Below are positions 1 through 8,387 of a stretch of DNA of 64,000 bases, one piece after another. The notes under the pieces are model-generated. The model worked only from the letters and a program-made list of their open reading frames with translations, was not told where the DNA came from and did not search any database. The position numbers and the translations under genes were made by a program. Source of the stretch: Sphingomonas ginkgonis (GTDB taxonomy: Bacteria > Pseudomonadota > Alphaproteobacteria > Sphingomonadales > Sphingomonadaceae); the NCBI RefSeq assembly GCF_003970925.1, contig NZ_RWJF01000001.1, positions 171,001 to 235,000 of the forward strand, written 5' to 3'. The stretch's first letter is position 1. Every line of letters begins with the position of its first letter.

Positions 1-446
1 ATGACGTGTTCGGCCATGTTCCGCTGCTGTCGAACCCGGCGGTCGGCGACTTCATGCAGGCGCTCGGCGAGCTTGGCCTACAGGCGATCGATCGCGGCGC
101 GCTGCACCGACTGGCGCGGCTCTACTGGTACACGGTGGAATTCGGGCTGGCGCGCGAGGACGGGCGACTGAAGATCTATGGCGCGGGAATTCTCTCCAGC
201 TTCGGCGAGAGCCACTATTCGCTCGAAAACCCCAAGCCGCACCGGCTTACGTTCGACTTGAAGCGGGTGCTGCGAACGCGCTACCGGGTCGACAATTTCC
301 AGCAGAGCTACTTCGTGATCGACCGCTTCGAGGACCTCCTCAAGCTCGTCGAGCGCAGCGATCTTCCGTCCCTCTACGAGGAACTGGCGACGCTGCCCGA
401 CATCGACCCGTCGGTGGCCGACCCAGAGGAGCGGCTCGCCGCATGA
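1..446 (+). CDS. phhA: Phenylalanine 4-monooxygenase, C-terminal part (start lies outside the window)
   Basis: Converts phenylalanine to tyrosine with tetrahydrobiopterin, O2 and non-heme iron. The gene is cut by the window edge: the first complete codon is at base 3, so about 147 C-terminal residues are visible. The partial codon plus following residues read (H)DVFGHVPLL, matching the family motif whose two His residues bind iron. WYTVEFGL further on supplies the third ligand (Glu), and SSFGESHYSL is also typical. The stop overlaps the next ATG as ATGA, so it is probably co-transcribed with the GntR regulator. Family assignment is firm; the N-terminal half cannot be assessed. Confidence 0.95.
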   Translation, partial: DVFGHVPLLSNPAVGDFMQALGELGLQAIDRGALHRLARLYWYTVEFGLAREDGRLKIYGAGILSSFGESHYSLENPKPHRLTFDLKRVLRTRYRVDNFQQSYFVIDRFEDLLKLVERSDLPSLYEELATLPDIDPSVADPEERLAA

Positions 447-1207
447 ACGATTGGACGCGCGTCACCCCTTCCCGCTATGAAGCTGGGGAGGAGAAGAGTG
501 GTGACGGGCAAGGCAGAGGGCGCCGCGTGGACAGCCGCGTAGCGCAGCGCATCCGCGAACTGATTGTCGAGGGCGTCCTGCCGCCGGGCAGCCGGGTGGC
601 GGAAGCCTCGATCGCCGAGCGGCTCGGAGTCTCGCGCACGCCGGTCCGCAACGCGCTTCCGGCGCTCGCCACCGAGGGGCTGCTCGAGCCCGCGGGCAAG
701 CGCGGCTATGCCGTTCGCGCCTTCACCACCGAGGACAGCTTCAAGGCCACAGAGATCCGCTGTGTGCTGGAAGGCTATGCCGCGCGCGAGCTGGCGTCGA
801 GGCCGGACCGAACGCTCATCGTCTCTCAGCTCCGGGAAGTGCTGAAGGAAGGCGATGCGATCTTCGCCAAGGGCCATGTCGTCAAGGACGACGAAGAGGC
901 CTACGCGCGAATGAACGGCCGTTTCCACGACCTCATCAACGAGGGCGCGCGGGATACATTGCTGGGCGAGCTGATCCAGCGGGTCTACTCGGTCCCGTTC
1001 GTCGCGCCCAACGTCGTCGCCTTCAACCGGGTGCCGCTGGACGAGATCTTCCCGATCCTCGTGTCGGGCCATCACCAGCATCACGCGATCGTCGATGCGA
1101 TCGAATCCGGACAGGCCGACCTTGCCGAGACGCTGATGCGCGGACACAGCAAGCCAGCAGCGCGGAGCCTGGGGCTGGAAGGTGGGTCCGCTTCGGTCAA
1201 GGAATGA
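443..1207 (+). CDS. GntR family transcriptional regulator, FCD (FadR-type) subfamily
   Basis: Predicted DNA-binding repressor or activator with an N-terminal winged helix (about residues 29-100; AERLGVSRTPVRNAL is the recognition-helix segment) and an all-helical FCD ligand-binding domain (about 105-240). Such domains usually bind a small carboxylic acid, often through a metal ion. It overlaps phhA by 4 nt, so phenylalanine or tyrosine catabolism is the natural guess for its targets, but the ligand cannot be read from sequence. The first 28 residues are low-complexity, and a GTG at 527 preceded by a purine-rich stretch is an alternative start. Confidence 0.88.
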   Translation: MNDWTRVTPSRYEAGEEKSGDGQGRGRRVDSRVAQRIRELIVEGVLPPGSRVAEASIAERLGVSRTPVRNALPALATEGLLEPAGKRGYAVRAFTTEDSFKATEIRCVLEGYAARELASRPDRTLIVSQLREVLKEGDAIFAKGHVVKDDEEAYARMNGRFHDLINEGARDTLLGELIQRVYSVPFVAPNVVAFNRVPLDEIFPILVSGHHQHHAIVDAIESGQADLAETLMRGHSKPAARSLGLEGGSASVKE

Positions 1208-1208
1208 C

Positions 1209-1237
1209 TTGACCCAGAGTGATTGGATCCCATAAGA
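1209..1237 (+). promoter_or_regulatory. Candidate sigma-70-type promoter for the metX operon
   Basis: TTGACC at 1209-1214 and CATAAG/ATAAGA at 1231-1237 are separated by 16-17 bp, just after the gntR stop codon. Transcription would start near 1243-1246, about 20 nt upstream of the riboswitch aptamer, the expected distance for a leader RNA. Judged by eye only. Confidence 0.5.
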
Positions 1238-1261
1238 ACGACTCCGTTCGGTCCAGCACCG

Positions 1262-1360
1262 GACAAGCATCAAGAGTGGACGGACGGCCAACAGGCCCGA
1301 TGCCCACGCCAACCTGCCCAGCCCGGGCAAGGTGGCGGTCCTCACGGGACGATGCGGCCG
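1262..1360 (+). promoter_or_regulatory. SAM-I (S-box) type riboswitch in the metX leader
   Basis: The leader follows the S-box order. P1 is GCATC (1267-1271) pairing with GATGC (1351-1355). Then come the conserved AAGAG, a P2 arm (GTGG with CCAC, tip GGCC/GGCC), the conserved GGCCCGATG, a GCCAACC close to the consensus GCAACC, P3 (TGCCC/CGGGCA), AGGTG, and P4 (GTCC/GGGAC). S-box RNAs bind S-adenosylmethionine and shut down methionine genes. Downstream, CCCC (1396-1399) can pair with GGGG (1413-1416) of the metX ribosome-binding site, and CATC (1393-1396) could instead pair with the 3' side of P1. This suggests translational control. The aptamer match is direct observation; the switching model is inference. 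Confidence 0.8.
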
Positions 1361-1419
1361 ACCAGGCAACCAAGCGGGTCACGAAGCCACATCATCCCCG
1401 AACGACGAAGAAGGGGAAG

Positions 1420-2427
1420 ATGACGCTGTCCGTCCTGTCACCGCGATCGCTGGAGCTGAACGACGCAAGCGTCGAGGCCGAGTGTCGGCCCGCGCCCGTC
1501 GTTCTTCACGAGGTTCCGCTGCCGGTCGAGCTCGCCCGTTACGGCGACAAGGTCCGCGCCGCGCTGGCCGGCAACCCGCTCGGCGAGCCGGTGGTAGTGC
1601 TGGGCGGCATCTCCGCCGATGCCTGCCCTCTGGTCCGCCCCGATGGTCGGGCCGGCTGGTGGCCGCGCTTCGTCGGTCCGGGCGGTGCCGTCGACCCGGC
1701 GCTGCACCGGATCATCGGGCTCGACTTCGCGGCCGACGAGAGCGGTGACTTCGCGCCCTCCACCGCCGACCAGGCCGACGTGGTGCTGGCGGCGCTTGAT
1801 GCACTGGGGAGCGAGCGACCCGTCGCCTTTGTCGGGGCCTCCTACGGCGCGATGGTCGGGCTGGCGTTGGCCGAGCGCGCTCCGGAGCGGGTGGCCCGGC
1901 TGGTGGTCATCTCCGCCGCCTGTGCCCCGCATCCCGCCTCCACCGCCATCCGCGAGCTGCAGCGGCGGGTCGTCTGCATGGGGCTGCGCAACGGCTGCGG
2001 CGAGGAAGCGCTGACCATCGCCCGCGGCATGGGAATGATGACCTACCGCACGCCGCAGGAGTTCGCCGAGCGGTTCGAAGGCGGGATCGAGGCGGCGGAG
2101 AGCCGCAGCTGCTCCGCGCCGGGCGATTATCTCCGCAGCCGCGGCGATGCCTTTCTTTCGGTCATGTCCCCGGGACGCTTTCTCAGCCTGTCCGCCTCGA
2201 TCGACCGCCACCGGATCGACCCGGCCCGGATCGGCGCGCCGACCCTGCTGATCGGGGTGACGAGTGACCAGCTGGTCAGCACCGCGCAGATGGAGACGCT
2301 CTCGCGCCGGCTCGGCGGGCCGGCCGAGCTCCACTTCATCGATTCCCTTTACGGCCACGACGCTTTCCTCAAAGAAGCGGATCGCATGGCCGAGATCGCC
2401 CGCCCCTTCCTGGCCCCCGCCGCTTGA
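1420..2427 (+). CDS. metX: Homoserine O-acyltransferase, MetX type (alpha/beta hydrolase)
   Basis: Activates homoserine by O-acylation (acetyl or succinyl), the first committed step to methionine. 335 residues, normal for MetX. The alpha/beta-hydrolase triad is visible: Ser141 in GASYGAMVG, Asp283 in GVTSDQLV and His313 in YGHDAFLKE. The start at 1420 follows AAGAAGGGGAAG. An in-frame extension upstream to 1219 would translate the riboswitch and is rejected. The SYGAM/GGISAD signature resembles MetX enzymes reported to use succinyl-CoA, but acyl donor choice cannot be settled here. First gene of a long overlapping operon. Confidence 0.9.
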   Translation: MTLSVLSPRSLELNDASVEAECRPAPVVLHEVPLPVELARYGDKVRAALAGNPLGEPVVVLGGISADACPLVRPDGRAGWWPRFVGPGGAVDPALHRIIGLDFAADESGDFAPSTADQADVVLAALDALGSERPVAFVGASYGAMVGLALAERAPERVARLVVISAACAPHPASTAIRELQRRVVCMGLRNGCGEEALTIARGMGMMTYRTPQEFAERFEGGIEAAESRSCSAPGDYLRSRGDAFLSVMSPGRFLSLSASIDRHRIDPARIGAPTLLIGVTSDQLVSTAQMETLSRRLGGPAELHFIDSLYGHDAFLKEADRMAEIARPFLAPAA

Positions 2428-3572
2428 GCAGCCCGCGCGACCCCGCGACGGTGGTCGCCGGCGCACGCCCGGACCGCAGCGACGGTGGCGTCGTGCCGCC
2501 GCTGTGGATTTCGGACACCTACCGCTGGGCATCGCCGGACGAAAAGCCGGACTATGACTATTCGCGGACGGTGAACGCCAACCGCACATTGCTGATCGAG
2601 GCGCTTGCGGAGCTGGAGGGTGCAGCCGGCGGAGTGGTGACGGGGAGCGGCCAGTCCGCCGCACTGTTGGCGCTGCTGCGGTTGCCGGCGGGTGCGCGGG
2701 TGATTGCCCCGCATGACTGCTACGGCGGGACTTACCGGCTGCTCGATGGTCTGCAGAAGCAGGGCAAGCTCGTTGCCCACTTCGTCGACCAGGGCGACGC
2801 GGCAGCGGTGGACGCGGCAATGGCGGAGCAGGTCGACCTGCTGTGGATCGAAACCCCGAGCAATCCACTGATGCGGGTCGTCGATATTGTTGCCTTGGCA
2901 GCTCGGGCGAAGGCGGCCGGCGCGCTGACGGTCGCGGACAACACCCTGCCAACGCCCTTGCGCCAGCGACCGCTCGAGCTGGGCTGCGACCTCGTCATGC
3001 ATTCGACGACGAAGGCGCTCAACGGGCACAGCGACCTGTTTGGCGGCGCGCTGCTGGCGAAGGATGCGGCGTTGGCCGAAGAACTCGCTTGGTGGAGCAA
3101 CGCGGCGGGTCTGAACGCCTCGGCGTTCGACGCGTCGCAGATCCTGCGTGGGCTGCGGACGCTCCCGTTGCGAGTGGACCGGCAGGAGGAGACCGCAATG
3201 CGCCTCGCCGCCTGGCTGGCGCAGCAGCCGGCGGTCGAGCGGGTCCATTATCCGGGCCTTGCCGATTATTCCGGCCATGCGCTGGCGGTCCGCCAGCAGC
3301 GCGGGCCGGGCTTCCTGATGAGCTTCGAACTGCGGGATGCCGGCGCCGCGTCCCGCTTCCTCGGCGGACTGAGGCTGGTCACCCTCGCCTCGTCGCTCGG
3401 CGGCTTCGCGACGCTGATCTGCCAGCCGTCCACCATGACCCACCGCGGCATGCCGCCAGAAGCGCAGGCGGCGGCGGGGATCCGACCCGACCTGCTCCGC
3501 CTGTCGGTCGGGCTGGAGGCGGCCGAGGACCTGCAGGCAGACTTCGAGCGCGGTTTCGCGGCGCTGGCATGA
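2424..3572 (+). CDS. metB: PLP-dependent trans-sulfuration enzyme (cystathionine gamma-synthase / O-acylhomoserine sulfhydrylase family)
   Basis: Uses the O-acylhomoserine made by MetX to form cystathionine (with cysteine) or homocysteine (with sulfide). 382 residues. The PLP lysine is Lys197 in HSTTKALNGHSD; GSGQSAAL and WIETPSNPLMR are further fold-type I signatures. The proposed start is TTG at 2424, overlapping the metX stop as TTGA, consistent with translational coupling. The family is clear, but MetB versus MetZ activity is not separable by eye. Gene order with MetX and the upstream S-box supports a role in methionine synthesis. Confidence 0.85.
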   Translation: MSSPRDPATVVAGARPDRSDGGVVPPLWISDTYRWASPDEKPDYDYSRTVNANRTLLIEALAELEGAAGGVVTGSGQSAALLALLRLPAGARVIAPHDCYGGTYRLLDGLQKQGKLVAHFVDQGDAAAVDAAMAEQVDLLWIETPSNPLMRVVDIVALAARAKAAGALTVADNTLPTPLRQRPLELGCDLVMHSTTKALNGHSDLFGGALLAKDAALAEELAWWSNAAGLNASAFDASQILRGLRTLPLRVDRQEETAMRLAAWLAQQPAVERVHYPGLADYSGHALAVRQQRGPGFLMSFELRDAGAASRFLGGLRLVTLASSLGGFATLICQPSTMTHRGMPPEAQAAAGIRPDLLRLSVGLEAAEDLQADFERGFAALA

Positions 3573-3814
3573 GGCTGACCCTTGTCTTCTTCGGCCGACT
3601 GGCCGACGTTGCCGGGCGCGAGCTGCCGTTCGACAGCGCGGCACGGAACGTCGGCGGATTGCGAAGGGAGCTGGCCGGACGCTTCCCCGGGCTTGCCGAG
3701 GATCTCCTGGGCAGTCGCGTCCGGATCTGCATTGCCGACTCGCTCGTCAGCGACGATGAGGCGCTTCACGATGGACAGCGGCTCGACATCCTCTCCCCGC
3801 TCAGCGGCGGCTGA
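3569..3814 (+). CDS. moaD: Molybdopterin synthase sulfur carrier subunit MoaD
   Basis: Small ubiquitin-fold sulfur carrier that is thiocarboxylated at its C-terminal Gly and donates sulfur to precursor Z in the MoaD-MoaE complex. 81 residues, usual length, ending in SPLSGG with the obligatory Gly-Gly. Starts with FFGRLADVAGRE, typical of MoaD. Its ATG overlaps the metB-like stop by 4 nt, so the molybdenum-cofactor block is physically fused to the methionine block. Confidence 0.93.
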   Translation: MRLTLVFFGRLADVAGRELPFDSAARNVGGLRRELAGRFPGLAEDLLGSRVRICIADSLVSDDEALHDGQRLDILSPLSGG

Positions 3815-4283
3815 CCCGCGCCGCCGTGCGCGGCTCGCGCATGGCGCGTTCGACCCCGCGGCCGAGCTCGAGGCTCTGATCGCCGCCAGCGACGGCGCAG
3901 GGGCGGTGGTGAGTTTCACCGGGCTTACCCGGGGCCATGCGGGCGCAGTCGGCATGCTGGTCCTCGACCATCACCCGGTGCTGACCGAGTGTTCGCTGCA
4001 GGACATTGCCGCTGAAGCCCTCGCCCGGTTCGACATCGGCGCGGCGTGGGTGGTCCATCGCTGCGGCGCGGTCCCCGCGGGCGAGCCGATCGTCTTCGCC
4101 GGCGCCGCGAGCCGCCATCGCCGCGCGGCGTTCGAGGCGGCCGACTATATGATGGACCGGCTGAAGACCGACGCCGTGTTCTGGAAGCGCGAAGTGGGAC
4201 CGGCCGGCGAGCGCTGGATCGAACCCACGGCCGGCGACTATGACGACCGCTCACGCTGGAACCGAGACGATGCCGGGAATTGA
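3771..4283 (+). CDS. moaE: Molybdopterin synthase catalytic subunit MoaE
   Basis: Catalytic partner of MoaD that inserts the dithiolene sulfurs into precursor Z. Recognised by GAVVSFTGLTR, LVLDHHPVLTE, VVHRCGAVPAGE and the VFWKREV segment carrying conserved active-site lysines. With the ATG at 3771 the protein is 170 residues and overlaps moaD by 44 nt. The conserved part begins at GAFDPAAELEAL, so the first 25 or so residues are uncertain, but no closer ATG, GTG or TTG exists in frame. Confidence 0.9.
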   Translation: MDSGSTSSPRSAAADPRRRARLAHGAFDPAAELEALIAASDGAGAVVSFTGLTRGHAGAVGMLVLDHHPVLTECSLQDIAAEALARFDIGAAWVVHRCGAVPAGEPIVFAGAASRHRRAAFEAADYMMDRLKTDAVFWKREVGPAGERWIEPTAGDYDDRSRWNRDDAGN

Positions 4284-4806
4284 CGAGAGCCTGATCTTCC
4301 ACCCGCTGCGGATTGCGGTGCTGACGATCAGCGACACGCGGGACGAGGCGACCGACAGGTCGGGGGCGCTGCTCGCCGAGCGGCTGACCGCGGCCGGCCA
4401 TGCGCTCGCCGACAAGCGGATCGTTACGGACGAGGTGACGGCGATTCGCGGAGCAATCGAGCCGTGGATCGCCGACGAGGGCGTCGACGTAATCGTCACT
4501 ACCGGCGGCACCGGCTTTGCCCCGCGCGACGTGACTCCGGAGGCGGTGAAGCCGCTGTTCCGGCGCGAGATGGACGGCTTCTCGGTCGTGTTCCACCAGG
4601 CGAGCCTGGAGACGGTCGGCGTGGCGACTCTCCAGTCGCGGGCCTTCGCCGGGCAGGCGGGGGACACGTTCATCTTCTGCCTTCCGGGCTCGACCGGCGC
4701 CTGCCGCGACGGGTGGGACCGGGTGCTCGCCTTCGAGCTCGACAGCCGCCATCGTCCCTGCTCGCTGGCCGGGCAGATCCCACGGCTGCGGGACCACTGC
4801 GCATGA
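4270..4806 (+). CDS. moaB: Molybdenum cofactor biosynthesis protein MoaB
   Basis: MoaB/Mog-family protein; members bind molybdopterin and the related Mog/Cnx1G adenylates it. Signatures: [30 protein letters not shown] and [15 protein letters not shown]. The start at 4270 (MPGIDES) fits the usual MoaB N-terminus; an ATG at 4240 would add ten residues. It overlaps moaE by 14 nt and moaC by 4 nt. In organisms lacking mogA, MoaB-type proteins may do the adenylation; mogA is not visible here. Confidence 0.9.
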   Translation: MPGIDESLIFHPLRIAVLTISDTRDEATDRSGALLAERLTAAGHALADKRIVTDEVTAIRGAIEPWIADEGVDVIVTTGGTGFAPRDVTPEAVKPLFRREMDGFSVVFHQASLETVGVATLQSRAFAGQAGDTFIFCLPGSTGACRDGWDRVLAFELDSRHRPCSLAGQIPRLRDHCA

Positions 4807-5279
4807 GCCGGCTGACCCATATCGACGCCGAGGGCCGTGCGCGGATGGTCGACGTATCAGGCAAGCCGGACACGGCGCGAGTGGCGCGGGCCGCCGCGAC
4901 CCTGCTGTGCGAGCCGGCGACGCTTGCCGCAGTGATCGAGGGGCGCGCACCCAAGGGGCAGGTGATCGCCACCGCCGAGCTGGCCGGCGTGATGGGCGCC
5001 AAGCGAACCAGCGATCTCATCCCGCTTTGCCACCCGCTGGCGCTCAGCAAAGTGGTGGTGACGATCGAGCCGGATGCGGCGCTGCCGGGTTTCCGGATCG
5101 CTGCCGAGGCGCGGACAACCGGGCCGACCGGGGTCGAAATGGAGGCGCTCACCGCCGCCTCGGTGGCGGCGCTGACGCTGTACGACATGCTAAAAGCGCT
5201 CGATCGCGGGATGCGGGTCACCGACCTCCGGCTGCTTGCCAAAAGCGGGGGTCGGTCGGGCGACTGGACCGCCGAATGA
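4803..5279 (+). CDS. moaC: Cyclic pyranopterin monophosphate synthase MoaC
   Basis: Second enzyme of molybdenum-cofactor synthesis; converts the MoaA product to cyclic pyranopterin monophosphate. 158 residues, normal length. Key segments are [31 protein letters not shown] and a DMLKALDRG motif that carries an active-site lysine/aspartate region. MoaA, its SAM-radical partner, is not in the window. 4-nt overlaps on both sides (ATGA) indicate an operon with moaB and moeA. Confidence 0.95.
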   Translation: MSRLTHIDAEGRARMVDVSGKPDTARVARAAATLLCEPATLAAVIEGRAPKGQVIATAELAGVMGAKRTSDLIPLCHPLALSKVVVTIEPDAALPGFRIAAEARTTGPTGVEMEALTAASVAALTLYDMLKALDRGMRVTDLRLLAKSGGRSGDWTAE

Positions 5280-6466
5280 TCGGGTTTGACGAGGCGAGCG
5301 CGATCCTTGCCGCCGTTTCCGAGCGAACGCCGGTTGAGACGGTGCCGATTGCCGAGGCCGCAGGGCGGGTGCTGGCGGCCGCGCTCACGGCGGCGCTCGA
5401 CTCTCCGCGCAGCGACGTTTCGGCGATGGACGGCTATGCCGTTCGCTCGGACGACCTGTCCGCGCTTCCCGCACGGCTGCCGGTCGACCTGGTCAGCTAT
5501 CCCGGCGGACCCGGTCTGCCTCCGCTCGGACCGAGTCAGTGCGCGCGGATCTTCACCGGGGCGCCGCTGCCGCCGGGCGCCGACCGGGTGATCATGCAGG
5601 AGGATGTCGAGCGCGAGGGAGATGTGGCGGTGATTGCCGGTCCACCCGGTCCCTCTCCGCACGTTCGAGCGCGAGCCTCCGACTTCGCTGCCGGGACCGA
5701 GCTGCTGAGCGCCGGTACCCGCCTCACTCCCACCGCGATCGTCACCGCCGCCGCTGCGGATGCGGCGAGCCTGCCGGTGCACGGACGACCGCGGATGATC
5801 ATCCTCGGGACCGGCGACGAGCTGGCCGCGCCGGGCACCGCGCGCGAGCGGCCACGCGCGATCCCCGAAAGCCTGTCGCTCGGGGTCGCCGCCATGGCCG
5901 AGCGCTGGGGCGCGACCTGCCTCGCCATCCGTCGCCTTCCCGACGAGCCGGCGACCCTGGAGCGCGCCGCGGCCGAGGCGCTCGAAGAGACCGACATCGT
6001 CGTCGTGACCGGCGGCGCTTCGGTCGGCGAGAAGGACTTTGCCAAGGCGATGTTCGCGCCGGCAGGGCTCGAGCTCCTTTTTTCCAAGGTCGCGATCAAG
6101 CCGGGCAAGCCGGTTTGGCTTGGGCGAGCGCGCGGACGGCTCGTGCTCGGCCTGCCGGGCAATCCCAGTTCGGCGATGGTCACCGCCCGGCTGTTCCTCG
6201 TCCCGCTGCTGCTGCGGCTCTCAGGGGGGGACCCCGCGGAAGGCCTGCGCTGGCGGCCGGTCCCGCTCGGTGCCGCGCTGCCGGCGGGCGGCGCGCGCGA
6301 GGAATTCGTCCGCGCCGCCTGGCGGGACGGGGCGGCCGAACCGCTCGGCGACCAGGTCAGCGGCTCGCAGCGGCCACTCGCCAATGCCGAGCTTTTGCTC
6401 CGGCGACCCGCGGGCTGTGACGCCACGGAGGCGGGGTCGAACGTGCCGGCCCTCTGGTTCGAGTGA
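5276..6466 (+). CDS. moeA: Molybdopterin molybdenumtransferase MoeA
   Basis: Inserts molybdate into adenylated molybdopterin, the last common step of cofactor synthesis. 396 residues. [38 protein letters not shown] and KPGKPVWLG are diagnostic for the MoeA family. The ATG overlaps the moaC stop as ATGA. Last gene of the metX-to-moeA overlap chain; a 92-nt gap follows before the next gene and holds no obvious terminator. Confidence 0.94.
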   Translation: MIGFDEASAILAAVSERTPVETVPIAEAAGRVLAAALTAALDSPRSDVSAMDGYAVRSDDLSALPARLPVDLVSYPGGPGLPPLGPSQCARIFTGAPLPPGADRVIMQEDVEREGDVAVIAGPPGPSPHVRARASDFAAGTELLSAGTRLTPTAIVTAAAADAASLPVHGRPRMIILGTGDELAAPGTARERPRAIPESLSLGVAAMAERWGATCLAIRRLPDEPATLERAAAEALEETDIVVVTGGASVGEKDFAKAMFAPAGLELLFSKVAIKPGKPVWLGRARGRLVLGLPGNPSSAMVTARLFLVPLLLRLSGGDPAEGLRWRPVPLGAALPAGGAREEFVRAAWRDGAAEPLGDQVSGSQRPLANAELLLRRPAGCDATEAGSNVPALWFE

Positions 6467-6558
6467 GATGCTTCGAAGGCCGATCTTTCCGTTTGCGCTG
6501 CAAGCTGGCAGGAGCGCGCGCGTGACCCGGCAATCCTCCAACTGCGACTAAACCGTCG

Positions 6559-7278
6559 ATGCGCGCCATCATCCTCAGCGCCGGGCGCGGCTCGCGGCTG
6601 CTGCCGCTGACCGAGCTGATGCCCAAGTGCCTCGTCCCGGTGGGCGGCCGGGCGATCCTCGACCATCAACTGCGGGCGCTCGCCGAGGCCGGGGTCGAGC
6701 GGGCGGTGGTGGTCGCTGGCTACCGCTTCGATCAGGTCGGCGCGCACCTGGCCCTGCACGCCCCGCCATTGCCGGTCGAGCTTCGCTTCAATCCCTTCTG
6801 GGCGGTGTCGAGCAGCATCGGCAGCGTATGGGCGGCGCGCGACCTGCTGGACGAGGCATTCTGCCTGATGAACGGGGACACCACCCTCGATGGGGAGCTG
6901 CTCGGGCGCGCGTTCGCGGCGGCAGGTCGCGGCGTCGGCCTGGTGGTCGAGCCGCTCGCCGAGCCGCACTCCGATGACATGCTGGCGACGGTCGAAGGAC
7001 GCAAGGTCACCGCGGTCGCCAAGTCGCTCGATCCGGCTTCGGCGACTCACCGCTCGCTGGGGGTCGTGGTCGCCGGGGCGAGCAGCGACTACCCGATCGT
7101 GCTGGAACGGGTGATCGCGGGCACCGACGGCATCAACGCCTACCACCACGACGTGGTCAACGCGCTCGCCAGCCAGGGCGAGGTGGAGGCGATCGTCGAG
7201 GACAGCGGGTCGTGGCAGGAAATCGACCGGCCCGAGGACATCGAGCGCTGGTCGGCCCGGGCGAACCGCCGCGAATGA
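6559..7278 (+). CDS. Sugar/polyol-phosphate nucleotidyltransferase (NTP_transferase fold, CTP:alcohol-phosphate-like)
   Basis: 239 residues. N-terminal LSAGRGSRLLPLTELMPKCL is the nucleotide-binding loop of the NTP_transferase family, and LMNGDTTLD supplies the metal-binding aspartate. The short size and the GYRFDQVGAHL segment are like cytidylyltransferases for phosphocholine or inositol-1-phosphate rather than glucose-1-phosphate enzymes. It overlaps the next gene by 4 nt and is two genes from a CDP-alcohol phosphotransferase, so making a CDP-alcohol is a reasonable guess. The alcohol is unknown. Confidence 0.8.
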   Translation: MRAIILSAGRGSRLLPLTELMPKCLVPVGGRAILDHQLRALAEAGVERAVVVAGYRFDQVGAHLALHAPPLPVELRFNPFWAVSSSIGSVWAARDLLDEAFCLMNGDTTLDGELLGRAFAAAGRGVGLVVEPLAEPHSDDMLATVEGRKVTAVAKSLDPASATHRSLGVVVAGASSDYPIVLERVIAGTDGINAYHHDVVNALASQGEVEAIVEDSGSWQEIDRPEDIERWSARANRRE

Positions 7279-8387
7279 GGCGCCGGGTCGCCTTCCTGTT
7301 CCTCGGCGAGACCCTGCTCATCCCGCACCTCTTCCCAATCGTCGAGGCGCTTGCCGGGCTTGATCCCGGGCTGCCGATCGACCTGTGGGTGGCGACCTCG
7401 GTGCACGAGGATCTGCTGACGCGCTGGACAGCCGAGTTCCGCTCGGTGCGGATCCGCCGCGCACCGGGCTTCCGGACCGTGCGGGCGAGCGACGGCCGCA
7501 ACCCGCCGTTGCCGCCCAAGCTGCCGATACTGCTGCGGCTGGTACCATACCTGCTCCGAACGCCCGTGGCGGTCTGCGCCGAGCAGACCAGCCTGTGGAT
7601 CCCCCGCGTCCTGCCCTGGTTGCCGACCCGGTTCGTCAAGACCTCGCATGGCGTCGGATCGATGAGCGCGCGCGACGACCGGCGGCGGATGGCGGCCTTC
7701 CACACGCTGGTGCCGAGCGAGCAGGAGCGGCGCACCTATCTCGACCGGGGAATGGCGCCCGAGCGGATTATCGCCACCGGCTACGTGAAGGCCGCGTTTC
7801 GCCAGCGCACCCCGGCCAAGGCGCTGTTCGCCGATGAGCGACCGATCCTCCTCTACACGCCGCATTGGCAGGCGCACCGCTCGTCGTGGCCGGCATGGGG
7901 GCGTGCCGTGGTCGAACAGCTGGGTGCGCAACGGGACTGGAACGTCATCCTTGCTCCACACCAGCGGCTGGTCGAGACCGCCCCGGAGGTCCGCGAGGTA
8001 CTGGCGGGGGTGTCCGGGCTGCCCCACGTACACGTCGATCTCGACAGTTTCGCGATGGTCGACGGCAGCTACACGGCGGTGGCCGACCTCTATCTTGGCG
8101 ATACCTCAAGCCAGCTGATCGAATATCTGGTGCGTCCCCGCCCGGCGCTGTTCCTCGACCCTGCCGGTCGCGACTGGCGAGCCGATCCGGGCTACGCGAT
8201 GTGGGCGGCGGGAGAGGTGGTGACCGACCTCGCCGATCTCGCACCCGCGATCGCGCGGGCGCCGGAGCGGCATGCCGGCTTCCTGGCGGCCCAGACGAGG
8301 ACCGCCGCCGACGCGGTCGGCGACACCAGCGGCGCCGGTGCCGGGCGCGCGGCCGAGGAGATACTGCGCGTTCTCGCCATGGCGTGA
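7275..8387 (+). CDS. CDP-glycerol glycerophosphotransferase-like (TagB/TagF-type GT-B) enzyme
   Basis: 370 residues. The C-terminal half has the teichoic-acid-polymerase pattern: LLYTPHWQAHRSSW, ILAPHQRLVET and DLYLGDTSSQLIEYLV followed by PALFLDP, which in TagF-type enzymes lines the CDP-polyol site. FVKTSHGVGS in the middle corresponds to the conserved H-G segment. These enzymes transfer glycerol- or ribitol-phosphate from CDP-polyols to a growing chain or lipid. Here it lies between a nucleotidyltransferase and a CDP-alcohol phosphotransferase, overlapping each by 4 nt. No signal peptide seen; likely cytoplasmic and membrane-associated. Confidence 0.7.
   Translation: MRRRVAFLFLGETLLIPHLFPIVEALAGLDPGLPIDLWVATSVHEDLLTRWTAEFRSVRIRRAPGFRTVRASDGRNPPLPPKLPILLRLVPYLLRTPVAVCAEQTSLWIPRVLPWLPTRFVKTSHGVGSMSARDDRRRMAAFHTLVPSEQERRTYLDRGMAPERIIATGYVKAAFRQRTPAKALFADERPILLYTPHWQAHRSSWPAWGRAVVEQLGAQRDWNVILAPHQRLVETAPEVREVLAGVSGLPHVHVDLDSFAMVDGSYTAVADLYLGDTSSQLIEYLVRPRPALFLDPAGRDWRADPGYAMWAAGEVVTDLADLAPAIARAPERHAGFLAAQTRTAADAVGDTSGAGAGRAAEEILRVLAMA

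Noticed and set aside
374..1369. Long minus-strand ORF across phhA/gntR
   Set aside because: Mirror of real coding frames in GC-rich DNA; no motif and no start signal.
1219..1419. N-terminal extension of metX (67 extra codons) in frame with the riboswitch
   Set aside because: It would translate the aptamer, has no ribosome-binding site, and the resulting residues do not look like a MetX N-terminus.
1262..1420. SAM-II riboswitch or a leader-peptide attenuator
   Set aside because: The SAM-II core (GTGATTTG... TTGCAGCC ... GCTAAA) is not present and there is no Met-rich short peptide; the S-box pattern fits much better.
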